Assembly (NCBI GenBank): GCA_032027045.1 | Contig: JAVSMU010000001.1 | Location: 996,646-1,060,645, forward strand | Direction: 5' to 3' | From: Truepera sp. | GTDB lineage: Bacteria; Deinococcota; Deinococci; Deinococcales; Trueperaceae | DNA length: 64,000 bases | In this document: piece by piece, positions 36,568 through 46,121 of the stretch | Numbering within the stretch: the first letter of the stretch is position 1 | Layout: every line of letters begins with the position of its first letter | Notes under the pieces: model-generated | The model's input: only the letters and a program-made list of their open reading frames with translations | The model's database searches: none | Told to the model about the DNA's origin: nothing | Made by a program: the position numbers and the translations under genes

Positions 36568-37641
36568 TCAAGCTTGCGCCTTCGCCCCCACCTTCTCGAT
36601 CACGGCGGCCGTGAACGCGGCGGTGGTCCTGGTTCCGCCCAGGTCGACCGTCGGATCGTCGGCCAACGCGAGTTGGACCGCGCGCTCCAGGTCGTCTGCG
36701 GCCGCGCTCTGGCCCAGGCCGTAGCGCAACATCATCGCCGCCGAGAGGATGGCGCCCACCGGGTTCGCCAGGCCCCGGCCCGCTATGTCGGGAGCGCTGC
36801 CGTGCACGGGCTCGTACAGGCCAACTGCGCCGCCCAGGCTCGCGGAGGGCAGCAACCCCAGCGACCCGGGGATGACGGCGGCGAGGTCCGACAGGATGTC
36901 GCCGAAGAGGTTGCCCATCACCAAGACGTCGAACGCCCGGGGGTCGCGCACGATCTGCATGGCCGCGTTGTCGACGTACAGGTGGTCGAGTTCCACGTCG
37001 CTGAACTCGCGCTCGTGAAGGCTCACCACCACGTCGCGCCAGAACTGCGAGACGTCGAGGACGTTCGCCTTGTCGACGTTGGTCACCCGGCCCCGTCGCT
37101 GGCGGGCGGTCTCGAAGGCCACGCGGGCGATGCGCTCGACCTCGTAGCGCTCGTAGACCATGGTGCTCACGCCGCGGTCTTGCTCCACCGACGACGGCTT
37201 GCCGAAGTAGATGCCTCCCGTGAGCTCCCTGATGATCAACAGGTCGGTGCCGCGGGCGCGCTCCGCGCGCAGGGGCGAGAGGCGCTCGAGGCCCTCGAAG
37301 ACGCGCACGGGACGCAGGTTCGCGAACACCTGCAAGTGACGGCGCAGCGCGAGGATCCCGGACTCCACGCGCTTCTCGCGGGGCAGCCGGTTCCAGGGGT
37401 GATCGCCCACGGGCCCACCCGCCGAGCCCATGAGCACCGCGTCCGCTTTCGCGGCGGCGGCGCGAGTGACCTGCGGCAGCGGCTCACCGTGGCTTTCGAT
37501 GGCGCTGCCACCGAACGGAAGGCGCTCGAACTCGAAGCCGAGCCCGTGTTCGGTCGCCAGGGCCTCCAGGCATTCGAGCGCCGCGTCTATCACCTCGGGC
37601 CCGATGAAGTCGCCCGGCAACACCGCGATCTTGAAGCTCAT
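36568..37641 (-). CDS. leuB: 3-isopropylmalate dehydrogenase
   Basis: LeuB oxidises and decarboxylates 3-isopropylmalate in leucine synthesis. The 357-residue protein has [48 protein letters not shown] and [11 protein letters not shown]. The ATG at 37641 overlaps the leuD stop. Confidence 0.97.
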   Translation of the reverse strand: MSFKIAVLPGDFIGPEVIDAALECLEALATEHGLGFEFERLPFGGSAIESHGEPLPQVTRAAAAKADAVLMGSAGGPVGDHPWNRLPREKRVESGILALRRHLQVFANLRPVRVFEGLERLSPLRAERARGTDLLIIRELTGGIYFGKPSSVEQDRGVSTMVYERYEVERIARVAFETARQRRGRVTNVDKANVLDVSQFWRDVVVSLHEREFSDVELDHLYVDNAAMQIVRDPRAFDVLVMGNLFGDILSDLAAVIPGSLGLLPSASLGGAVGLYEPVHGSAPDIAGRGLANPVGAILSAAMMLRYGLGQSAAADDLERAVQLALADDPTVDLGGTRTTAAFTAAVIEKVGAKAQA

Positions 37642-38237
37642 ACTGCGTGCCCCAGTCCGCGGGCGAGGTCCTTCACGCCTTGCACGCGCTCCAATAGCTC
37701 GCCGATCGGGTCCCAGTAGCCGGTCAGCAGGGCCTCGCGCGCCGTCTCGCGGATCGTCGCCGCGTACGTCCGGCCCGCCACGCGCACTTCCTGCTTGTCC
37801 ACGTCGATCACGACCTCGGCCTTCGGGTCGGCGGTCACGGTGGCGGCGATCTCCTTGCGGTCCGCTTCGCCCACGACGGCGCAGACGAGGCCGAGGGTGG
37901 TCGCGTTGCCGAAGAAGATCTCCGCGAAGGAGCCGGCGATGATGCCCCGGAACCCAGCGCGCTGGATGGATTGCGGCGCGTGCTCGCGGCTCGAACCGCA
38001 GCCGAAGTTGTCGCCGGTGACGATGATCGCGGCGCCGGCGTGGCGCGGGTCGTCGAGCGGATGGTGCTTGCTGTTACCGGCCTCGTCATAGCGCTCGTCG
38101 ATGAAGAGGGCGTCGCCCAGGCCGTCGAAGGTCACCGCCTTGAGGAAGCGTGCCGGGATGATGCGGTCCGTGTCGATGTCGTTGGCCATCAGGGCAACGG
38201 CGGTTCCGCGCGCCTCGGTCACCGGTGTGAGCGCCAC
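37638..38237 (-). CDS. leuD: 3-isopropylmalate dehydratase small subunit
   Basis: LeuD with LeuC isomerises 2- to 3-isopropylmalate. The 199-residue swivelling domain has NDIDTDRIIPARFL, GDNFGCGSSREHAP and GIIAGSFAEIFFGNA. The GTG start directly follows the leuC stop with no gap. Confidence 0.97.
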   Translation of the reverse strand: MALTPVTEARGTAVALMANDIDTDRIIPARFLKAVTFDGLGDALFIDERYDEAGNSKHHPLDDPRHAGAAIIVTGDNFGCGSSREHAPQSIQRAGFRGIIAGSFAEIFFGNATTLGLVCAVVGEADRKEIAATVTADPKAEVVIDVDKQEVRVAGRTYAATIRETAREALLTGYWDPIGELLERVQGVKDLARGLGHAV

Positions 38238-39665
38238 TCACGCCACCGCCTTCGGCGTGCCGAACACTTCGCGGGCGTCCGAGATCATGCCGGTGACGGC
38301 GGCCGCGGCCACCATGACGGGGCTCATCAGCACGGTGCGGCCGGTCGGCGAGCCCTGACGCCCCTTGAAGTTGCGGTTGCTTGAAGACGCGCAGAGTTCG
38401 TCGCCCTCGAGCTTGTCGGGGTTCATGGCCAGGCACATGCTGCAGCCGGCCTCACGCCACTCGAAGCCGGCGTCCTCGAGCACCTTGTCGACGCCGAGGC
38501 GCTCGCACTCGAGCTTCACGAGGTGTGAGCCGGGCACCGCGATGGCCCTGACGTGCGGTTGCACCTTGTGCCCCGCGATGAGCCTGGCGACCTCCACGAA
38601 GTCGGAAACACGCGCGTTGGTGCAGGAACCGAAGAAAGCCACGTCGACCCTGGTGCCCTTGATGGGCGTGCCACCCTCGAGCTTCATGTGGGCCAGGGCC
38701 TCGGCGACGCCGGCCTTGTCGTGCTCGGGTGCGCCCTCGACGGTGGGGATGAGCTCGTCCACGGCGATGGCCTGGCCGGGGTTGAGGCCCCACGTGACGG
38801 TGGGCGGGACGTCGGCGGCGTCGAAGACGACGACGTCGTCGTAGTGGCAATCGGGTCCCGACGCCAGGCCTTGCCAGCGCTCCACCGCCCTGTCCCAGTC
38901 GGCACCCTTGGGCGCGTACGGGCGCCCCTCCAGGTAGGCGAAGGTCGTCGCGTCGGGGTTCACGTAGCCGCACCGCGCCCCACCCTCGATCGACATGTTG
39001 CAGACGGTCATCCGCTCCTCCATGGTCATGGCGTCGAACGTCGTGCCGCCGTACTCGTAGGCGTACCCGATGCCGCCCTTGACGCCCAAGGTGCGGATGA
39101 TGTGCAAGATGACGTCCTTCGCGTAGACGCCCGGCCTTAGGCGGCCGTTCACCTCGATGCGCCGCAGCTTGGGCTTGCTCATCGCCAACGTCTGGGTGGC
39201 GAGCACGTCCCGCACCTGCGAGGTGCCGATGCCGAACGCTATGGCGCCGAAGGCACCGTGAGTGCTCGTGTGGGAGTCACCGCAGGCGATCGTGGTTCCC
39301 GGTTGCGTGATCCCCTGCTCGGGGCCCACCATGTGCACGATGCCCTGTTTGCCCCCGCCGATGTCGAAGAACGTGACGTCGTGCGCTGCCGTGTTCTTGC
39401 GCAACTCGGCGATCATGGCGGCGGCGAGCGGGTCGGCGAACGGCTCGACGCGCGTGTGGGTCGGGACGATGTGATCGACCGTGGCGAACGTCCGTTCGGG
39501 CATCAGCACGCCCACCCCGAGGTCGGCGAGCATGCCGAAGGCCTGCGGGCTCGTCACCTCGTGGATCAGGTGGGTGTCGATGAACAGCTGGTCCTGCCCG
39601 TTACGCAACTTGCCTACCGTGTGTGATTCCCAGACCTTGTCGAAGAGGCTGCTGGTTTGACTCAT
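38238..39665 (-). CDS. leuC: 3-isopropylmalate dehydratase large subunit
   Basis: The 475-residue aconitase-family protein has [36 protein letters not shown] and the iron-sulfur ligands in [13 protein letters not shown]. It is the first structural gene after a 120-base leader that contains an attenuator. GGAAAGG lies shortly before the ATG. Confidence 0.97.
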   Translation of the reverse strand: MSQTSSLFDKVWESHTVGKLRNGQDQLFIDTHLIHEVTSPQAFGMLADLGVGVLMPERTFATVDHIVPTHTRVEPFADPLAAAMIAELRKNTAAHDVTFFDIGGGKQGIVHMVGPEQGITQPGTTIACGDSHTSTHGAFGAIAFGIGTSQVRDVLATQTLAMSKPKLRRIEVNGRLRPGVYAKDVILHIIRTLGVKGGIGYAYEYGGTTFDAMTMEERMTVCNMSIEGGARCGYVNPDATTFAYLEGRPYAPKGADWDRAVERWQGLASGPDCHYDDVVVFDAADVPPTVTWGLNPGQAIAVDELIPTVEGAPEHDKAGVAEALAHMKLEGGTPIKGTRVDVAFFGSCTNARVSDFVEVARLIAGHKVQPHVRAIAVPGSHLVKLECERLGVDKVLEDAGFEWREAGCSMCLAMNPDKLEGDELCASSSNRNFKGRQGSPTGRTVLMSPVMVAAAAVTGMISDAREVFGTPKAVA

Positions 39666-39703
39666 AAGACCTTTCCGGTACCGACCCGCCTTGAGGGAAC
39701 TGA

Positions 39704-39737
39704 ACGACCCCCGGCCGCAGGTTGAGCCGGGGGTCGT
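39704..39737 (-). terminator. Attenuator hairpin of the leu operon
   Basis: In the minus-strand RNA a perfect 12-bp stem (39726-39737 with 39704-39715) encloses a 10-base loop and is followed by TTCAGTT, a weak U-rich run. It lies 38 bases before leuC. Confidence 0.75.
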
Positions 39738-39779
39738 GAAACGCTCGAGTGGTGGCGCCGCGCGGGGCGCCGGCTCAAC
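39721..39779 (-). promoter_or_regulatory. Antiterminator pairing of the leu leader
   Basis: GTTGAGCCGG in the RNA (39779-39770) is perfectly complementary over 10 bases to CCGGCTCAAC (39730-39721), which covers the loop and part of the 5' arm of the terminator. The two structures are mutually exclusive. A further hairpin GGCGCC/GGCGCC (39754-39771) overlaps the upstream segment. Confidence 0.75.
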
Positions 39780-39785
39780 GTCGGC

Positions 39786-39881
39786 TCACGCCTCCCGCCG
39801 GGGTAGGAGCACCACGGCGCGCCCTTGGATGAACGCCAGGCGGCGCCTCACGCAGCTGGGGTGATCGCCCGAACGCATCAT
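39786..39881 (-). CDS. leuL: leu operon leader peptide (31 residues)
   Basis: ATG-ATG opens a 31-codon ORF exactly 7 bases after a TATACT box, so it should be translated from the 5' end of the mRNA. Near its end it encodes GRAVVLLPRREA, with the codon run GTG GTG CTC CTA (Val-Val-Leu-Leu) and a CTA that should be uncommon in such a GC-rich genome. The stop is followed by the antiterminator and terminator segments. Stalling for lack of charged Leu or Val tRNA would free the antiterminator pairing. Confidence 0.75.
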   Translation of the reverse strand: MMRSGDHPSCVRRRLAFIQGRAVVLLPRREA

Positions 39882-39888
39882 GCGGCGA

Positions 39889-39917
39889 AGTATATGAGCG
39901 TGGGCCGCGTCAGTCAA
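39889..39917 (-). promoter_or_regulatory. leu operon promoter
   Basis: TTGACT (39912-39917), a 17-base spacer and TATACT (39889-39894) form a near-consensus sigma-70-type promoter, followed after 7 bases by the leader ATG. Confidence 0.85.
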
Positions 39918-39946
39918 CAAGCAGGTGGTTGGCGCGAGGAGGGTCG

Positions 39947-41149
39947 TCAGCCGCGACCGCTGCGCCCCACGGGCGGTGTGCCGCCGCGAGAGCCGCCCGT
40001 CGAGGCGGGAGGGACGGCGCGTTGGGCGGTCTGCGGCGCGCTGGCACCCTGCGCCTGGCCGCCCGTCGTGATGAGACGCTCGAACTCCTTCGCGTCCACC
40101 GAGCGCGCGAGGCCGGTCTCGAAGGAGATGACCTTCCGCAGGTGCAGCTCGGCCAGGCAGGCGTCCATCGTCAGCATGCCGATGGCTCCGCCCATCTGGA
40201 TCTGGGCGGGGATCTGGTGAGTCTTGCCCTCGCGGATCAGGTTGCGGATGCCCGGCGTGGCGATGAGGAACTCGTACGCCAACGCGCGGCCGTCGCCGCT
40301 GTTGCGGGGGAGGAGCTGCTGGGTGAGGATGGCTTGGAGGTTGTTCGCGAGCTGCACGCGCACCTGCGACTGTTGGGCCTCGGGGAAGACGTCGATGATG
40401 CGGTCGATGGCTTCGGCCGCGGTGTTGGTGTGCAGGGTCCCTAGCACCAGGTGGCCCGTCTCGGCCGCGGTCACCGCGGCGCCGATGGTCTCGTAGTCCC
40501 GCATCTCGCCGACGAGGATCACGTCTGGCGCCTGACGCAACACGCTCCTGAGGGCCGCTCCGAAGTTGGCCGTGTCCTCACCCACCTCGCGCTGGTTGAC
40601 GATTGACGTCTTGTGGCGGTGGAAGAACTCGATGGGGTCCTCGATCGTCACGATGTGCTTGGAGTACTCGTCGTTGATGAGGTTGAGCATGGTCGCCAGG
40701 GTCGTCGACTTGCCGGAGCCGGTCGGTCCGGTCACGAGCACGAGCCCGCGTGGGAGCCGCGCGATGGCGCCCACCTCGTCGGGCAGGCCGAGGTCGGCGA
40801 AGGTGAGGACCTCGTCCGCGATGGTGCGCATGACGCCGCCGACCGACCCCCGCTGCATGAACACGTTCACGCGGAAGCGGCCGTGCCCGGAGAGGCTGAA
40901 GGAGAAGTCGAGGTCCTTGCGTTCCTCGAAGTTCCTCTGCTTCTTCTCGTCCATCAGCGCGTACATGAGGCGCCGGGTCATGGTCGTCGTGAGCACCTCG
41001 TACTCGGTGGGGCGCCACTCGCCGTCGAGCCGCAGCATGGGCGGGAGTCCCACGGTCAGGAGCAGGTCGGAGGCGCGCCTCTCGATGGCGAGCTTCAGCA
41101 GGTCGACGATGTCGGCCTGGATCTGGGTCGAGCGAATCTGGTCTGCCAT
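39947..41149 (-). CDS. pilT: Twitching motility ATPase PilT
   Basis: PilT powers type IV pilus retraction, twitching and DNA uptake. The 400-residue protein has Walker A GPTGSGKST, the Asp box ITIEDPIEF, Walker B VILVGEMRD and the His box TGHLVLGTLHTN, followed by the C-terminal AIRNL-like motif (PGIRNLIREG). A Gln/Pro/Gly-rich tail of about 40 residues follows. AGAGG lies upstream of the ATG. It follows pilB on the same strand. Confidence 0.95.
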   Translation of the reverse strand: MADQIRSTQIQADIVDLLKLAIERRASDLLLTVGLPPMLRLDGEWRPTEYEVLTTTMTRRLMYALMDEKKQRNFEERKDLDFSFSLSGHGRFRVNVFMQRGSVGGVMRTIADEVLTFADLGLPDEVGAIARLPRGLVLVTGPTGSGKSTTLATMLNLINDEYSKHIVTIEDPIEFFHRHKTSIVNQREVGEDTANFGAALRSVLRQAPDVILVGEMRDYETIGAAVTAAETGHLVLGTLHTNTAAEAIDRIIDVFPEAQQSQVRVQLANNLQAILTQQLLPRNSGDGRALAYEFLIATPGIRNLIREGKTHQIPAQIQMGGAIGMLTMDACLAELHLRKVISFETGLARSVDAKEFERLITTGGQAQGASAPQTAQRAVPPASTGGSRGGTPPVGRSGRG

Positions 41150-41228
41150 TCTCTATCGTCCTCTCAGCCGATCGCTCGGCCCCAGGCGACGGCCGCGCAT
41201 AGGGCCCGGTCCGCCACGTTGCAAAGCG

Positions 41229-43892
41229 TCACTCGGCGGTACGTGCGAGCACCTCTTCGAGCGTCGTGATCCCCTCGAACGCCTTGTTGATGCCGTCGTC
41301 GCGGAGCGTCTTCATGCCGCGCTTGATGGCCAGGTCGCGCAGTTCCTGCGCCGAGGCCTCGCGCACGATCGCCTTCTCGAGCTCGTCGTCCACGACGAGC
41401 AGCTCGTGGATGGCGTAACGCCCGTTGTAGCCGCTGCCGCCGCACTTGTCGCAGCCGACGCCGCGGTAGAGGCTCTTGCCTGCCATCTCGCGTTCGCTCA
41501 GCCCCAGGCGCCTGAGGACGTCGGGGTCCGCGGAGGACGCCACCTTGCAGTCGCGGCACACGCGCCTCACGAGGCGCTGGGCCAGCACCCCGATGAGCGA
41601 CGCCGACACGTTGAAAGGCTCTATGCCCATCTCCTGCAGCCGGGTGATGGCGCCGGCGGAGTCGTTGGTGTGCAGCGTGGCGATGAGGAGGTGGCCGGTG
41701 AGGGCGGCCTCCATCGAGATCTTGGCGGTCTCGTGGTCGCGGATCTCACCGACCATGATGATGTCGGGGTCCTGGCGCAGGAAGGAGCGCAGGGCACGCG
41801 CGAAGTCGAGGCCCGCCTTGGTGTTCACCTGCGTCTGGTTGATGCCCGGGATCTCGTACTCCACCGGGTCCTCGATGGTGGTCACGTTCACGTCGGGCGT
41901 CGCCAGGCGCTTCAAGACGGAGAACGTCGTGTACGACTTGCCCGAGCCGGTCGGCCCGGTGATGAGGAACATGCCGTAGGGCTTCTGGATCACGTCCGTG
42001 AAGCGCTGGTAGTTGTAGTCGGCGAAGCCCAGCTGCTCGATCTCCGGGATGTCGGCGGCCTTGCGCAAGATACGCATCACCGACTTCTCGCCGTAGACGG
42101 TGGGCAGGGTCGAGAGGCGCAGGTCGACCTCGAGGTTGCGGTCTTTGAACCGAACGCGACCGTCTTGCGGCAGGCGCCGCTCGGCGATGTTGAGGCCGCC
42201 CATGATCTTGATGCGCGAGGCGAGCGCGGGCGCCGTCACCTTGGGCATCGTCATGTACTCGCGCAGCGAGCCGTCCTTGCGCACGCGCACGATCACCTTG
42301 TCGGGCCTGGGCTCGATGTGGATGTCGGAGATGTCGTTCAGGACGGCTTCGCGGATGATGTTGTTGACGACCTTGACCAGCGCGTTGTCGTCGATCGCGC
42401 TGGTGTCCTCGTCCTCCTGCACGCTGCCGGCGCCGACCTCCTCGACGACGGCCTTCGCGAGCTCGTCCATGTCGGTGCCCTCCCGGTAGAACCGGTTGAG
42501 CATGCGCGTGAGCGACTCCTCGGTGGCCACGGCGGGGCGGATCTCGCGACCCGTTATCAAGTGGATGTCGTCGAGGGCGAAGACGTGGCGGGGGTCCTTC
42601 ATGGCCACCACCAGCACTTCGCCTTCCAGGCGAACCGGCATGGCGGTGTAGCGCCGCGCCGTCGGCTCCGGCACGAGGCTGACGGCGTAGGCGTCGATGA
42701 GGGCGTTCTCCTCGATGAACTCGAAGCCGAGCTGCATGGCCAGACTCCGCGCCAGCATGTCGGGGCTGATCTTGCCGGACTGCACCAGGGTGTCCTCGAG
42801 GCGCCCGCCGCCGGAGCGCTGCTTGTTGAGCGCCTCGTCGACGTCGGTCTGGGTCACATAACCCAGGTCCACCAGGATCTCGCCCAGCGGCTTGATGCGG
42901 CCGAGCTTGGCTTGCTCCTCGAGCGCGCGGCGCAGTTGCTCGCGCTTGAGGCGCCGGTTCTGCAGCAGCGTCTCACCCAGGCGACCCTGGTCCTGGGCGT
43001 ACATCTCGTCGATCCGCGACTGCACTGCGGGTCCAGAAGCCGCCACGAACGACACCTCGCCCGAGACGATCGACTCGACGTCCGCCATGCGGCGTGGGTC
43101 GGCGATGGCCACGACGAGGTTCTCGCCGTCGAGGCGGTAAGGGACCGCCGAGAACTGCACGGCGTCGAGCCTCAGGAGCTTGGCGGCGAGCCGATCGCTG
43201 ATGGGCTCGTCGGACAGCTCCGCGACGAACGGGATCTGGTACTGGTCGGCGAGCAGGCGCGTGAGCTGTTCCTCGGTCAGGAGGTCCTTCGCGACCAGGA
43301 TGCGCCCGAGCAGGCCGCCGGTGCGCTGTTGCTCGTCGATGGCCTCCGTGAGTTGTGCCGGGGTCAGCAGTCCCGCCCCTACGGCCAGGTTGCCAAGGCG
43401 TTGGGCGGGATCCACCTCGAGGTCCACCGGCGGCTCGAGGCCGAGTTCGGGGTAGTAGGTGGAGAGCGCCCACTGCATCTCCTTCTTGAGGGCCAGGTAA
43501 GGCTCCACCAGGCAACCCGACGCGTCCTCGACCTCCTCGATGGCTAAGGCGTCCAGCGGGTCCACGAACGCTACGCGCAGGCGGTCCTGATCGATGGCGA
43601 ACGGCACGGCGCGGAGCTCCGCCGCCAGGTCGGCCGGCACCTTCGCTAGGGCGTCGGACATGATGTCGACGCGCGGCAGGGTGACCAGCGGGATCCCGAT
43701 CGATTCCTCAACGGCGCGAGCGATGCGCTGCTCGGAAAGCACACCCAGGTCCACCAGGATGTCGGCGAGCCGGCCACCCACCTCACCGTGGCGGCTGATC
43801 GCTTGCTGCAGGGCGTCGTCGGTGACGTAACCGCGCTCGAGCAACACGGCTCCGAGCCTCTTGTCACCGATCGATAGCACGGCCACGCTCAT
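41229..43892 (-). CDS. pilB: Type IV pilus assembly ATPase PilB/PilF with three N-terminal MshEN-type modules
   Basis: This 887-residue ATPase drives pilin assembly and, by analogy to Thermus PilF, natural transformation. Three repeated N-terminal modules, each with a GxLLxxxLV-like helix pair (first LGAVLLERGYVTDDALQQAI, second GRILVAKDLLTEEQL, third LEDTLVQSGKISPDML), are of the kind that bind cyclic di-GMP. The C-terminal core has ITGPTGSGKS, TIEDPVEYE, MVGEIRDHETA and a zinc tetracysteine (CRDC, CDKC). ATG 43892 makes an ATGA overlap with yqeG; an ATG 18 bases earlier is possible. Confidence 0.94.
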   Translation of the reverse strand: MSVAVLSIGDKRLGAVLLERGYVTDDALQQAISRHGEVGGRLADILVDLGVLSEQRIARAVEESIGIPLVTLPRVDIMSDALAKVPADLAAELRAVPFAIDQDRLRVAFVDPLDALAIEEVEDASGCLVEPYLALKKEMQWALSTYYPELGLEPPVDLEVDPAQRLGNLAVGAGLLTPAQLTEAIDEQQRTGGLLGRILVAKDLLTEEQLTRLLADQYQIPFVAELSDEPISDRLAAKLLRLDAVQFSAVPYRLDGENLVVAIADPRRMADVESIVSGEVSFVAASGPAVQSRIDEMYAQDQGRLGETLLQNRRLKREQLRRALEEQAKLGRIKPLGEILVDLGYVTQTDVDEALNKQRSGGGRLEDTLVQSGKISPDMLARSLAMQLGFEFIEENALIDAYAVSLVPEPTARRYTAMPVRLEGEVLVVAMKDPRHVFALDDIHLITGREIRPAVATEESLTRMLNRFYREGTDMDELAKAVVEEVGAGSVQEDEDTSAIDDNALVKVVNNIIREAVLNDISDIHIEPRPDKVIVRVRKDGSLREYMTMPKVTAPALASRIKIMGGLNIAERRLPQDGRVRFKDRNLEVDLRLSTLPTVYGEKSVMRILRKAADIPEIEQLGFADYNYQRFTDVIQKPYGMFLITGPTGSGKSYTTFSVLKRLATPDVNVTTIEDPVEYEIPGINQTQVNTKAGLDFARALRSFLRQDPDIIMVGEIRDHETAKISMEAALTGHLLIATLHTNDSAGAITRLQEMGIEPFNVSASLIGVLAQRLVRRVCRDCKVASSADPDVLRRLGLSEREMAGKSLYRGVGCDKCGGSGYNGRYAIHELLVVDDELEKAIVREASAQELRDLAIKRGMKTLRDDGINKAFEGITTLEEVLARTAE

Positions 43893-44365
43893 CTCTCCTT
43901 CAACACCCATCTTTCCAGTCGTCGCGCTAGGCGCGTATGAGGAAGCTTACCCGGCGACAGCGGCTCGACCAGTACGGCGAGGAGACCCGCGCTCTTGGCG
44001 CCCAGGACGTCGGTGAACAGTTGGTCTCCCAGCATGGCGACGTGCCCGGGCGGCAGGTCGAGGAGCCTCAGGGCGCGCCTGAAGGCGTAACGGAACGGCT
44101 TCCCCGCCAACGCCAGCGCCGGGACTCCGGCCCGCTCCGCGACCGCCCCCACCCTTGCTCTCTCACCGTTGGACAAGATGGCCACTCTCACTCCCGCGCC
44201 GACCAGACTTTCGAGCCACTCGTAAACGCTGTCCTCGACGCCTTGGGCCGCGGCGGGAAGGAGCGTGTCGTCGAGGTCGACCAGCAGTCCTCGAATGCCT
44301 CGAGAGGCCAGCCACGCCGGGGTCACCTCGTGAACCGAGGTTACTCGGGCGTCGGGTTGCAACAC
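43889..44365 (-). CDS. YqeG-family HAD phosphatase
   Basis: The 158-residue protein has HAD motif I GLLVDLDDTLLP, motif II AILSNG, the lysine in AGKPFRYAF and motif IV MLGDQLFTDVLGA, fitting the YqeG class IIIA phosphatases. GTG 44365 follows a TACGCT box by 6 bases. It overlaps pilB by 4 bases, an arrangement without obvious functional logic. Confidence 0.88.
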   Translation of the reverse strand: MLQPDARVTSVHEVTPAWLASRGIRGLLVDLDDTLLPAAAQGVEDSVYEWLESLVGAGVRVAILSNGERARVGAVAERAGVPALALAGKPFRYAFRRALRLLDLPPGHVAMLGDQLFTDVLGAKSAGLLAVLVEPLSPGKLPHTRLARRLERWVLKER

Positions 44366-44371
44366 GCGGGG

Positions 44372-44377
44372 AGCGTA
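44372..44377 (-). promoter_or_regulatory. -10 box (TACGCT) for leaderless yqeG-pilB
   Basis: TACGCT lies 6 bases before the GTG at 44365 on the minus strand. Confidence 0.5.
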
Positions 44378-44423
44378 GCATGCGCCACGGGGGCGGGGAG
44401 AGTAAGAACTCACGCGCGCGGCG

Positions 44424-45329
44424 TCACGACGTGGCGTGCGTCAGCGACTGGCGCAGCACGTCGGTGAAGGTCTCCGGGTCGTCGAGCCACGGGTAATGCC
44501 CGGCGTCAAGCGCGCTGAAGAGCGCGTCCGGGAGGTCCTCCAGCGCGGCCTCTACTTGTTCCGGGTAGGAGGTCGCGTCCAACCTGCCGGCGAGTATCAC
44601 GACCTTGGTGCCCGCCCGGGCCAGCTCCTTCAGGCTCGACAGCACCTCGAGGCCCCACACCGCGTCGCTGTCGTCCTCTTCCTGGGGGCCGAGGAGCGCT
44701 TCCGCGTCCACGTGCTCCAGCCTTAGGCGCGACGAGGGCGTGGGGAACTGCAGCGAATCGAAGAGGGCCTTCGGGTTCTGCAGGGAGAAGGCGGCGTCTG
44801 CGGTGGCTGCCGCGTCGGCAGCACCGCTAGGCTCGGCCGTGTCCGGCACCCGGGCGCCCGCGCCGGCCTCCAAGCCGGAGGCGGCCTCGGCGGCGGCCAG
44901 CAGGCGCCGGGCAAGTAGCGGCAGCGACAGCCACGGGTTCACCAGCACCAGGCCGCTGACTCGCTCGGGGTTAGCGAGCGCCGCTTGTACCGCGATCATC
45001 GCCCCGAAGCCGTGCGCCAGGAGGGCGGCGCGGTCCAGCTCGAAGGCGTCCATGATCGTCACGACGTCGGCTGCCAGGGTGGCGAGGTCATCACTCGTGC
45101 CGGCCTGGGCGTAAGACCTTCCGCCGCCCCGCTCGTCGGCGTAGACGACGAGCCACTCCTCCAAGTCGTCGCCCATGAGCTCGCGGAACGAGTGGCTGTT
45201 GTAGCCGGGCCCACCGTGAAGGTAGTAGACGGCCGGCGCGGCGTCGGGGCCGACCCGCTCCGCGTACAACTCGGCGCCGGTCGTCAACACGTAACGCGAG
45301 TCGTCGATGAACCGTGGGGATCCGCTCAT
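44424..45329 (-). CDS. Alpha/beta-hydrolase-fold protein with Gly at the nucleophile
   Basis: The fold follows proline iminopeptidase-like hydrolases: the oxyanion segment YYLHGGPGYNSHSF, DERGGGRS, an acid in LAGRLDATSYPEQ and the catalytic His in DAGHYPWLDDPE. The nucleophile elbow, normally GxSxG, reads LLAHGFGAMIA, with Gly where Ser should be (codon GGC). It may be inactive as a serine hydrolase or serve another role. The 301-residue protein starts 6 bases after a TAGACT box that overlaps the tatD stop codon. Confidence 0.8.
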   Translation of the reverse strand: MSGSPRFIDDSRYVLTTGAELYAERVGPDAAPAVYYLHGGPGYNSHSFRELMGDDLEEWLVVYADERGGGRSYAQAGTSDDLATLAADVVTIMDAFELDRAALLAHGFGAMIAVQAALANPERVSGLVLVNPWLSLPLLARRLLAAAEAASGLEAGAGARVPDTAEPSGAADAAATADAAFSLQNPKALFDSLQFPTPSSRLRLEHVDAEALLGPQEEDDSDAVWGLEVLSSLKELARAGTKVVILAGRLDATSYPEQVEAALEDLPDALFSALDAGHYPWLDDPETFTDVLRQSLTHATS

Positions 45330-45335
45330 GCGTCC

Positions 45336-45341
45336 AGTCTA
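45336..45341 (-). promoter_or_regulatory. -10 box (TAGACT) overlapping the tatD stop
   Basis: TAGACT lies 6 bases before the ATG at 45329; its first three bases are the tatD stop codon. Confidence 0.55.
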
Positions 45342-46115
45342 GGCCGCGGCGCGGGCGGCGGCGAAACCGAAGAAGCGCTCCGCGTTGGCGTCCAGAACGG
45401 CCTCCAGCTCGTCCGGCGCGGCCTCGACCGCCTGTGCGAGAACGGCGGCCGTGTAACGGACGTACGCGGGGGTGTTCTTCTTGCCGCGGTGTGGCACGGG
45501 AGCGAGGTATGGGCTGTCGGTCTCCACCAGCAGGCGGTCGAGGGGCACCCGCCGCGCGATGTTACGCAGGTCGCCTGCGCTCTTGTAGGTGAGGTTGCCG
45601 GCGAACGACACCATCCAGCCCAGCTCGAGGCCCACGGCCAGCAGGAGCTCGTGGCCGCCGAAACAGTGGAGGACGCCCTTCTCGTATCCTCCGGCGCGCA
45701 GGGCGGCGACGGCCGCCAGCGCCGCGTCCTCGCGCCCCTGCTTGTCGCGTACGTGCAACACGAGTGGCTTGCCAAGGCTCCGGGCCAGCTCGAGTTGCCA
45801 ATCGAACGCGGCCCGTTGGGACTCGAGGGTCTCGTCGTCCCAGTACTGGTCGAAGCCCGTCTCGCCTATGGCCACCACCAGGGGGTGGCGCGCGAGAGCG
45901 GCGATGCCCTCTCGCACGGCCGGGTCCGCCGCCAGACCGGCATCGTTCGGGTGCACGCCCACCGCCGCGAAGACGTTGGGGTGGGAACGGGCAGCGAGCA
46001 GCGCGCGCTCGCTGCTCGGCAAGTCCGTCCCGACCGTCACCAGGGCGGCAAGCGTCGGGTCCACGGCGGCGTCGGGGTCCGGGCAGCGGTCCAAGTGGCA
46101 ATGGCTGTCGGTCAC
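45339..46115 (-). CDS. tatD: TatD-family metal-dependent DNase
   Basis: TatD proteins are 3'-5' exonucleases of the amidohydrolase fold involved in DNA damage repair. The 258-residue protein has TDSHCHLDRC, VGVHPND, AIGETGFDQYWDD, PLVLHVRD, LHCFGG and VETDSPYLAP, carrying the expected metal ligands. GTG 46115 follows a TAAGGT box by 6 bases. Confidence 0.92.
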   Translation of the reverse strand: MTDSHCHLDRCPDPDAAVDPTLAALVTVGTDLPSSERALLAARSHPNVFAAVGVHPNDAGLAADPAVREGIAALARHPLVVAIGETGFDQYWDDETLESQRAAFDWQLELARSLGKPLVLHVRDKQGREDAALAAVAALRAGGYEKGVLHCFGGHELLLAVGLELGWMVSFAGNLTYKSAGDLRNIARRVPLDRLLVETDSPYLAPVPHRGKKNTPAYVRYTAAVLAQAVEAAPDELEAVLDANAERFFGFAAARAAA

Positions 46116-46121
46116 GTGCGC

